Source: JAKAWQ01 sp035549615
GTDB lineage: Bacteria > Pseudomonadota > Alphaproteobacteria > Acetobacterales > Acetobacteraceae
DNA: 5,523 bases
Reading direction: 5' to 3'
Assembly (NCBI GenBank): GCA_035549615.1
Contig: DASZQO010000025.1
Location: 1-5,523 of the forward strand
Within the stretch, counting starts at the first letter, position 1, and each line of letters opens with the position of its first letter. This document shows, piece after piece, positions 1 to 4,916 of this stretch. The notes beneath the pieces are model-generated. The model searched no databases, had not been told where the DNA came from, and saw only the letters and a program-made list of their open reading frames with translations. Made by a program: the position numbers and the translations under genes.

Positions 1-707
1 AACAGATATGCAAACGCTTCGGCGGCGTGGTGGCCTCGGACCAGATCGATTTCAGCCTGGAACGGGGCGAGATGCGCTGTGTCATCGGTCCGAACGGTGC
101 CGGAAAATCGACCTTCTTCGCGCTTCTCTGCGGAATTCTGCCGCCCGATTCGGGGCGGGTCATTCTGAAAGGAAGAGACGTGACGCATCTGCCGGCCTTC
201 CGGCGGGTGCGCATGGGGCTTGGCCTGACCTTCCAGACCAATCGCGCCTTCCATGCCCTGACGGTGGCCGAAAATCTCGAGACCGCGCGGCGTGCGAGCG
301 CGCGCGGCGTGGCGGACGACGCGCATTTTCGCGCGGCGTTCGAGGCATTCGATCTGGCTGCCGCCTCCCATCTTCCGGCGCGGGAGCTGCCGCACCATCA
401 GTTGCAGTGGCTGGAGATCTGCATGGCGCTGCGGCGCGGACCGGATGTGCTCCTGCTCGATGAGCCGACGGCGGGCATGTCGCCCGGAGAAACGATGTAC
501 ACCGCGGATGTGCTGAAGAGCCTGAGCCGTGAGGGGCTGGCGCTGATCGTCGTCGAGCATGATGTCGCGTTCGTGCGCAAAGTGGCGGAGACCGTCACGG
601 TTCTGCACCAGGGCTCGGTGTTCGCGGAGGGGCCGGTCGAGGTGGTCACGCAGCGCGAGGATGTTCGGCAGATCTATCTCGGCCGGGCGCGGGAGGCGGC
701 GGCGTGA
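1..707 (+). CDS. HAAT-family ABC importer ATP-binding protein, LivG/UrtD-like (5' partial)
   Basis: Cytoplasmic ATPase of a branched-chain amino acid/urea/amide-type (HAAT) ABC importer, which powers uptake through two permeases fed by a periplasmic binding protein. The frame is open to the left edge (first full codon at base 3, reading QICKRFGGVVASDQ), so the real start lies a few codons upstream and 234 residues are visible. In visible numbering, Walker A GPNGAGKST is at 29-37, the Q-loop FQTNRAF is near 77-83, Walker B LLLDEPTAG is at 150-158, and the H-loop VVEH is near 184-187. The PTAGMSP stretch after Walker B is LivG/UrtD style. The signature region reads LPHHQLQWLEI, close to the LS-H-G-Q-x-QWLEI type I recall for UrtD, but with an unusual His in place of a Gly. 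The stop overlaps the next start by four bases (GTGA, 704-707), which implies translational coupling. Family call is secure; the substrate (urea or short amides rather than amino acids) is inferred from motifs and the downstream amidase. Confidence 0.93.
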   Translation, partial: QICKRFGGVVASDQIDFSLERGEMRCVIGPNGAGKSTFFALLCGILPPDSGRVILKGRDVTHLPAFRRVRMGLGLTFQTNRAFHALTVAENLETARRASARGVADDAHFRAAFEAFDLAAASHLPARELPHHQLQWLEICMALRRGPDVLLLDEPTAGMSPGETMYTADVLKSLSREGLALIVVEHDVAFVRKVAETVTVLHQGSVFAEGPVEVVTQREDVRQIYLGRAREAAA

Positions 708-1405
708 TCCTTGAGGTGAGCGATCTTCGCAGCGGCTACGCGACGGGCGACGTGCTTCAGGGCATCAGCCTGACGCTGGACGGGCCGGGTGTTGTCGGGG
801 TCGTCGGCCGGAACGGTGTCGGCAAGACGACCCTGATGCGGACGATCATCGGCCTTCTGCCGGCGCGACAGGGAACGATCCGGCTGCGCGGAGAGGATGT
901 GACGCGCCGCAGCGCCGAAGACCGGGCACGGAACGGCATGGGCTATGTGCCGCAGGGACGCGGCATGTTCCCCAATATGACGGTGCTCGACAATTTGCGG
1001 ACTGGACGGCTTGTTGGAGGCGGCCGCCGCGCGCCGCAATTCGATCTCGTCTACGGCTATTTCCCGTTTCTTCGCCAGCGGGCAAAGCAACTGGCCGGCA
1101 CGCTGAGCGGTGGCCAGCAGGAGATGCTGGCGATCGCGCGCGCCCTGATCGGTGGGCCCGACCTTCTTCTGCTCGATGAGCCGAGCGATGGCGTGCAGCC
1201 GAGCATCGTCGATGAGATCGGTGATTTCCTGACCGACCTTGTACGAACCCGCGGATTGGCGGTGCTGATCGTCGAGCAGAATGTCGATCTCATCCGCCGG
1301 GTGGTCGATCGCGCGTATGTGCTGGAGAAAGGGCGAGTCGTCGCCAGGCTCAGCGGCGAATCGGTCCGTGACGGGGATCTTCTCGCAGAGCATCTGGCAA
1401 TCTGA
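704..1405 (+). CDS. HAAT-family ABC importer ATP-binding protein, LivF/UrtE-like
   Basis: Second cytoplasmic ATPase of the same importer, 233 residues, the usual length for LivF/UrtE. It starts at GTG 704, overlapping the upstream stop by four bases; the N-terminus ILEVSDLRSGYATGDVLQG is where this family normally begins. Walker A GRNGVGKT is at 35-42, the Q-loop glutamine at 84 (YVPQGRGMFP), the ABC signature LSGGQ at 134-138, Walker B LLLLDEP at 154-160 and the D-loop region just after. The H-loop position is Gln in IVEQN (188-193), which is normal for LivF/UrtE. The segment SDGVQPSIVDEIG resembles the EGIQPSI(I/V) stretch of UrtE more than the LGLAP stretch of amino-acid LivF. This is the main sequence reason to favour urea or amides as substrate. 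It pairs with the preceding ATPase as a heterodimer. Permease and binding-protein genes are not in the window and presumably lie upstream. Family call is very secure, substrate moderate. Confidence 0.95.
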   Translation: MILEVSDLRSGYATGDVLQGISLTLDGPGVVGVVGRNGVGKTTLMRTIIGLLPARQGTIRLRGEDVTRRSAEDRARNGMGYVPQGRGMFPNMTVLDNLRTGRLVGGGRRAPQFDLVYGYFPFLRQRAKQLAGTLSGGQQEMLAIARALIGGPDLLLLDEPSDGVQPSIVDEIGDFLTDLVRTRGLAVLIVEQNVDLIRRVVDRAYVLEKGRVVARLSGESVRDGDLLAEHLAI

Positions 1406-1476
1406 GCGTGATGATCCGCGGTCGCCGTGCTTCTGTCTTTGTTTTTCGTGGCCTGCTCATCCCCTCTGTTCGCCGC

Positions 1477-1490
1477 CCCCCGATCGGGGG
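1477..1490. repeat. 14-base perfect GC palindrome between the ABC gene and the amidase
   Basis: CCCCCGATCGGGGG is a perfect palindrome that can fold as a five-pair G-C stem with a GATC loop. It lies 62 bases before the preferred amidase start and 71 bases after the ABC stop. No T-run follows it, so it is not a classical terminator. It could be an operator half-site pair, an mRNA processing or attenuation hairpin, or chance in GC-rich DNA. If translation really began at GTG 1427 or ATG 1499, it would lie within, or directly at the ribosome-binding region of, the coding sequence. Confidence 0.35.
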
Positions 1491-1537
1491 AAAGCACGAT
1501 GAACTTCGGGGACAGGACACTGGCTTTTGGCGGACTT

Positions 1538-1546
1538 GAGGAGGGA
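1538..1546 (+). promoter_or_regulatory. Strong Shine-Dalgarno site for the amidase
   Basis: GAGGAGGGA ends six bases before ATG 1553. It is the best ribosome-binding site near any in-frame start of the amidase frame and decides the start call over GTG 1427 (no recognisable site) and ATG 1499 (a weaker GGGGGAAAG about five bases upstream). Confidence 0.7.
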
Positions 1547-1552
1547 ACGCAG

Positions 1553-2560
1553 ATGGACGCTGCCGACATGAGCTGGCTCGAGGGCTCGATCGCCGCCCGG
1601 AAAGGCGTGGGCTGGCGCCGGAGGCCCGAGACGCACGAGCTTACCGAGGCAAAGCAAGGCCGATTCCATTACACGATCGGCCCATATTCCGATCCCGTTC
1701 TGACTGTCCGGCCGGGCGACCGCATTGTTGTCGAGACGCGCGACGCTTTCGAAGGCGTGATCAAGACCGAGCAGGACAAGCCGACACAGAAGCTGCGCGT
1801 GCCCTTTCTCAACCCCCAGAACGGGCCGATCATGATCGAGGGGGCGGAGAGGGGGGACACTGTCGCGGTGCTTATCGAATCGATGGTTCCGCGCGGCCCC
1901 AATCCCCGCGGCACATGCTGCATGATTCCCGAGTTCGGCGCGCTGACCGGCACATATTATACAGCGACACTCAATGACCCGCTGCCGGAGGTCGTGCGGA
2001 AGATCGATCTCGACGAGCAATGGGTGAAATGGACCGATCGCGTCACACTGCCCTATAAGCCGCATATCGGCACGCTGAGCCTTTCCCCGGAAATCGATTC
2101 GATCAATTCACTCACCCCGGACAATCACGGCGGCAACATGGATCTTCCAGATATGGGCCCGGGCAGCGTTACCTATCTTCCCGTGCGCACGGCCGGGGCA
2201 CGGCTCTTCATCGGGGACGCGCATGCCTGCCAGGGCGATGGCGAGGTGTGTGGCGTGGCCGTGGAATATCCGACGGTGACGACGATCCGTGTCGATCTTA
2301 TCAAGGGATGGACGATCGAATGGCCCCGTCTCGAACGCGAGGATTTCATTATGGCGATCGGCAGCGCCCGGCCGCTTGAAGATGCCGCACGGATTGCCTA
2401 TCGGGAGCTGGTACGCTGGATGGTCGCCGAATATGATTTCGACCAGTGGGATGCGTATATGATGCTCAGCCAGTGTGGGCGCGTGCGGCTCGGCAACTTC
2501 GTCGATCCCAAATATACTGTCGGCGCCGGCATCCTGAAGACCTACCTGCGGAAACCCTGA
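1553..2560 (+). CDS. Acetamidase/formamidase family amidohydrolase
   Basis: Predicted cytoplasmic metal-dependent amidase of the FmdA/AmdA family, which hydrolyses formamide, acetamide or other short amides to ammonium and the carboxylate. From ATG 1553 it has 335 residues, within the family's usual 300-400. Family landmarks are PGD at 54-56, NPQNGPI at 87-93, PHIGTLSLSP at 170-179, GGNMDLPDMGPG at 193-204 and GDAHACQGDGE at 221-231. The GGNMD and GD-HA-QGDGE blocks are the most diagnostic and carry likely metal or catalytic residues (D197, H224, E231, by family analogy). The C-terminus has the usual aromatic and acidic helix region (YDFDQWDAYMMLSQ). Start choice: the frame is open back to GTG 1427, whose extension looks hydrophobic and signal-like (LLSLFFVACSSPLFAA), but only ATG 1553 has a strong ribosome-binding site and the family is normally cytosolic. 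It follows the urea/amide-type ATPase genes on the same strand, which supports uptake-coupled amide hydrolysis. The exact amide cannot be told from sequence. Confidence 0.93.
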   Translation: MDAADMSWLEGSIAARKGVGWRRRPETHELTEAKQGRFHYTIGPYSDPVLTVRPGDRIVVETRDAFEGVIKTEQDKPTQKLRVPFLNPQNGPIMIEGAERGDTVAVLIESMVPRGPNPRGTCCMIPEFGALTGTYYTATLNDPLPEVVRKIDLDEQWVKWTDRVTLPYKPHIGTLSLSPEIDSINSLTPDNHGGNMDLPDMGPGSVTYLPVRTAGARLFIGDAHACQGDGEVCGVAVEYPTVTTIRVDLIKGWTIEWPRLEREDFIMAIGSARPLEDAARIAYRELVRWMVAEYDFDQWDAYMMLSQCGRVRLGNFVDPKYTVGAGILKTYLRKP

Positions 2561-2565
2561 CCGCG

Positions 2566-2587
2566 CTTCGGAATGTGATCGCCGAAG
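2566..2587 (+). other. Weak hairpin just after the amidase stop
   Basis: CTTCGG and CCGAAG form a six-pair stem with a ten-base loop, beginning six bases after the amidase stop codon. No T-run follows, so it is at best a weak or Rho-assisted terminator, or an mRNA 3'-end stabiliser. The rest of the 187-base gap (2561-2747) has no convincing -35/-10 pair that I can see. It does contain a short palindrome CCCGGCCGGG (2675-2684), with GCCCGGCC repeated at 2674-2681 and 2710-2717. Confidence 0.25.
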
Positions 2588-2731
2588 GTGGAATGACCGG
2601 AGGCCTCAATCACGCGGGTATGCCAACGGCGAGAGCGGGATGCGTGTGCGGACGCGATTGCATTCTGCTCTGGGCCCGGCCGGGGAAATGTGCCGTTATA
2701 GGAAACGATGCCCGGCCACATATCTGGCGAT

Positions 2732-2740
2732 GGAGGAGGA
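2732..2740 (+). promoter_or_regulatory. Strong Shine-Dalgarno site for the dehydrogenase gene
   Basis: GGAGGAGGA lies seven bases before ATG 2748. It selects MDLGLKGRK as the N-terminus, which is where classical short-chain dehydrogenases start relative to the TGxxxGIG motif. It argues against in-frame starts further upstream (2640, 2730). Confidence 0.75.
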
Positions 2741-2747
2741 CAGGGCA

Positions 2748-3509
2748 ATGGATCTGGGACTTAAGGGCCGCAAGGCCCTCGTCACGGGCGGGACCAAAGG
2801 GATCGGGCTTTCGATCGCCGAGCATCTGGCGCAGGAGGGGACCGCGGTCGCCATCTGTGCCCGCGATGCCAAGGGGGTGGCGACCACGGTCGCCCGGCTG
2901 CAAGGGATGGGCGTCCCCGCGATGGGTCGGGCGCTCGATATCAGTGACACGCAAGCGGTGAAAACCTGGGTGCGCGATGCGGCGGCCGAGCTGGGTGGGC
3001 TCGATATCGTCGTTTCGAATGTCAGCGCGCTCGCGATCGGAAATGATGATGCCTCCTGGCGCGCCGAATTCGAGACCGACATGATGGGAACGGTGCATGT
3101 TGTCGACAGCGCCATGCCCTATCTGGAAATGTCGGACGCGGCGTCGATCGTCATCATCTCCTCGGTGTCAGGCCGCGAGATCGATTTCGCGGCGGGCCCC
3201 TACGGTGTCATGAAGGCGGCGCTCATTCACTACGCGCAGGGGCTTGCCTATCAGCTTGCCGCCAAGGGCATTCGCGCCAACACGGTCTCGCCCGGAAACA
3301 CCTATTTCACGGACGGCGTGTGGCACCGCATCGAGCGGGAAAATCCGTCACTCTATGCGGCTGCGCTTGCGCTCAACCCCACCGGCCGGATGGGAAGGCC
3401 GGAGGAGATGGCGCGGGCGGCGGTGTTTTTGGCGAGCCCGGCCGCGAGCTTCATTTCCGGGACGAACCTCGTTGTGGACGGCGCGCTGACGCGCGGCGTT
3501 CAATTCTAG
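2748..3509 (+). CDS. Short-chain dehydrogenase/reductase (SDR), classical type, substrate unknown
   Basis: NAD(P)-dependent oxidoreductase of the classical SDR family, 253 residues, the standard length for the single Rossmann-fold type (250-260). The cofactor motif TGGTKGIG is at 13-20. Arg39 after the second strand (AICARD) hints at NADP(H). Asp64 in LDIS fits the usual adenine-contact aspartate. The catalytic Ser is probably S139 (ISSVSG), with Y152 and K156 in YGVMK, and SPG follows at 181-183. Two usual positions deviate: the NNAG block reads SNVS (90-93), and the helix-4 Asn of the catalytic tetrad appears to be Asp111 (ETDMMGT). The C-terminus has the common GRMGRPEEMA and FISGTNLVVDGA blocks, which are typical of FabG-like and sugar or hydroxyacid dehydrogenases. 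It lies 187 bases after the amidase on the same strand, so it could be cotranscribed or have its own promoter. A role in amide metabolism is not evident. An earlier in-frame start at 2640 adds an Arg-rich, non-family extension and was rejected. Confidence 0.93.
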   Translation: MDLGLKGRKALVTGGTKGIGLSIAEHLAQEGTAVAICARDAKGVATTVARLQGMGVPAMGRALDISDTQAVKTWVRDAAAELGGLDIVVSNVSALAIGNDDASWRAEFETDMMGTVHVVDSAMPYLEMSDAASIVIISSVSGREIDFAAGPYGVMKAALIHYAQGLAYQLAAKGIRANTVSPGNTYFTDGVWHRIERENPSLYAAALALNPTGRMGRPEEMARAAVFLASPAASFISGTNLVVDGALTRGVQF

Positions 3510-3611
3510 CTGCTGCCCCGGCGTTGTCCGATACGGCGGATATTGCGGTATCGAGTGGCGTTCCGATTCGATCATCTGGTGGTGCTCAGCCGTCCTGACC
3601 GCGTGCACGGT

Positions 3612-3642
3612 CATCGCCGGCGGAGACGGCCGGATGTTTTTT
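3612..3642 (+). terminator. Probable intrinsic terminator of the plus-strand genes
   Basis: The stem CCGGC (3617-3621) pairs with GCCGG (3629-3633) around a seven-base loop. It is extended by CAT/ATG outer pairs (3612-3614 with 3634-3636) across a two-base bulge, and is followed directly by six T residues (3637-3642). This is a classical Rho-independent layout for plus-strand transcription. It lies about 100 bases after the SDR stop, somewhat far but inside the convergent gap. Pairing was done by eye, without energy calculation. Confidence 0.55.
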
Positions 3643-3702
3643 GCGTGATGGCGGGCATGCGAGGCCGCACCGGAACTTCATCGTGACCATCGCGGGAATT
3701 GC

Positions 3703-3755
3703 GGGCCACTCCCCCGATGAGCGCAGCGTGACATGACCAGAATGGGATGTGGCCC
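3703..3755. repeat. Imperfect inverted repeat next to the 3' end of the minus-strand operon
   Basis: GGGCCACtCCC (3703-3713) is matched by GGGatGTGGCCC (3744-3755), giving ten G-C-rich pairs with a small internal bulge and a loop of about 30 bases. One arm ends four bases from the stop codon of the minus-strand oxidoreductase. It has no T-run on the minus strand; on the plus strand it is followed by TATTTA. It could act as a Rho-assisted terminator, a 3'-end stabilising hairpin or a back-up bidirectional terminator in the convergent gap. Confidence 0.4.
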
Positions 3756-3758
3756 TAT

Positions 3759-4916
3759 TTACAATGCCACCCACCTGCCACCGTCTTCGGACGAGCGTTT
3801 TGCGGCCTCAACGAAAGCAACGCCGGCAATGCCATCTTCGAGGCCGGGGAACAGGACCGCCCCGTCAGCTTCGCCCCGGATGGCGGCGGCGACCTCGGAA
3901 TAGATTGTTGCAAACGCCTCCAGATAGCCTTCCGGATGCCCCGCTGGAATCCGTGTCACCCGCTGTGCAGCTGGACCGGCCGCGCCCGACCCGCGCGTCA
4001 CGAGCTCGGACGGTTTGCCGAAAAGCGCAAGGCGCAGGGTATTCGGCTGTTCCTGCTGCCACTCGATTCCACCTTTGCTTCCGTAGACACGAAGCTTGAG
4101 GCTGTTCTCATTGCCGGGCGCGACCTGACTGGCCCATAACATCCCGCGGGCGCCGGAGGCATAGCGCAGCATCACATGGACATTGTCGTCGAGCCTGCGG
4201 CCGGTGACAAAGGTGGCGAGATCGGCTGCGAGCGCGGCCGGCTGCATGCCGGTAACGAACCCGGCGAGCTGATAGGCATGCGTACCGATATCACCGAGAC
4301 AGCCGCCCGGCCCCGCCTGGCCGGGATCGGTACGCCATATGGCCTGCTTATGCCCGGTGCCCTCCAGCGGCTCTGTCAGCCAATCCTGGGGATATTCCAC
4401 CTGAATTACGCGAATTTCGCCAAGCGTTCCGTCCGCTATCAGAGTGCGGGCGTGACGTATGAGCGGATAGCCGGTGTAATTGTAGGTAACAGCAAAAATA
4501 CGCTGCTTGACTGCCGCAAGCCGCTGGAGCTCTCGCGCCTCGGCGAGGTTCGTGGCAAGCGGCTTGTCACAGATAATATGGACTCCAGCCTCGAGGAAGG
4601 CCGCTGCCACCGGCGCATGCATATGGTTTGGCGTAACGATGGCCACCGCCTCGATTCCGTCCGCTCGCGCCGCCTCAGCGCGCGCCATTTCGGCAAAGCT
4701 TTCGTAGCTGCGCTCCGGAGCCAGCCCGAGCGCCGCGCCCGAGCGGCGCGCCTTCTCCGCGGTTGCCGAGAGAGCTCCGGCAACGAGCGCATAATGTCCG
4801 TCGAGCCGGGCCGCCATGCGGTGCACGGCACCGATGAATGCGCCTTCGCCGCCACCGACCATTCCAAGCCGGATCGGCCGCAGGCCCCCGCGAGCGCGGC
4901 TGCCCTCGATACTCAT
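3759..4916 (-). CDS. Gfo/Idh/MocA family NAD(P)-dependent oxidoreductase
   Basis: Cytoplasmic sugar or polyol dehydrogenase of the glucose-fructose oxidoreductase/inositol dehydrogenase family, 385 residues, a usual length. The N-terminal Rossmann domain starts RLGMVGGGEGAFIGAVHR (16-33), a glycine-rich dinucleotide loop. VTPNHMHAPVA at 94-104 is the common second landmark. The catalytic-lysine motif, usually EKP, appears as CDKPL at 116-120, with Lys118. The C-terminal substrate domain carries GGCLGDIGTHAYQL (204-217), with the family's D209 and H213. The gene starts at ATG 4916, overlapping the stop of the upstream isomerase-like gene by four bases (ATGA), so the two are translationally coupled. 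No strong Shine-Dalgarno site precedes it, as expected for a coupled start. Dehydrogenases of this type next to an AP-endonuclease-2-fold isomerase are known in myo-inositol and 3-keto-glycoside pathways (compare YcjS/YcjR of Escherichia coli). The actual sugar is unknown. Confidence 0.94.
   Translation of the reverse strand: MSIEGSRARGGLRPIRLGMVGGGEGAFIGAVHRMAARLDGHYALVAGALSATAEKARRSGAALGLAPERSYESFAEMARAEAARADGIEAVAIVTPNHMHAPVAAAFLEAGVHIICDKPLATNLAEARELQRLAAVKQRIFAVTYNYTGYPLIRHARTLIADGTLGEIRVIQVEYPQDWLTEPLEGTGHKQAIWRTDPGQAGPGGCLGDIGTHAYQLAGFVTGMQPAALAADLATFVTGRRLDDNVHVMLRYASGARGMLWASQVAPGNENSLKLRVYGSKGGIEWQQEQPNTLRLALFGKPSELVTRGSGAAGPAAQRVTRIPAGHPEGYLEAFATIYSEVAAAIRGEADGAVLFPGLEDGIAGVAFVEAAKRSSEDGGRWVAL

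Noticed and set aside
27..707. GTG 27 as the true start of the first ATPase
   Set aside because: The in-frame codons before it read ICKRFGG, the normal beta-strand start of this ATPase family, so the gene begins upstream of the window.
1457..2065. A 202-codon minus-strand frame opposite the amidase
   Set aside because: It lies antisense to clear amidase family sequence, and its translation is low-complexity and unlike any domain I know.
2640..2747. N-terminal extension of the SDR from the in-frame start at 2640
   Set aside because: The extra 36 residues are Arg-rich with no family resemblance, and the strong ribosome-binding site and family start position both favour ATG 2748.
3510..3758. 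A small gene or a transposase remnant in the convergent gap
   Set aside because: Short open frames there are minus-strand or antisense fragments with no ribosome-binding site or recognisable domain, and no terminal repeats or target duplications are seen.
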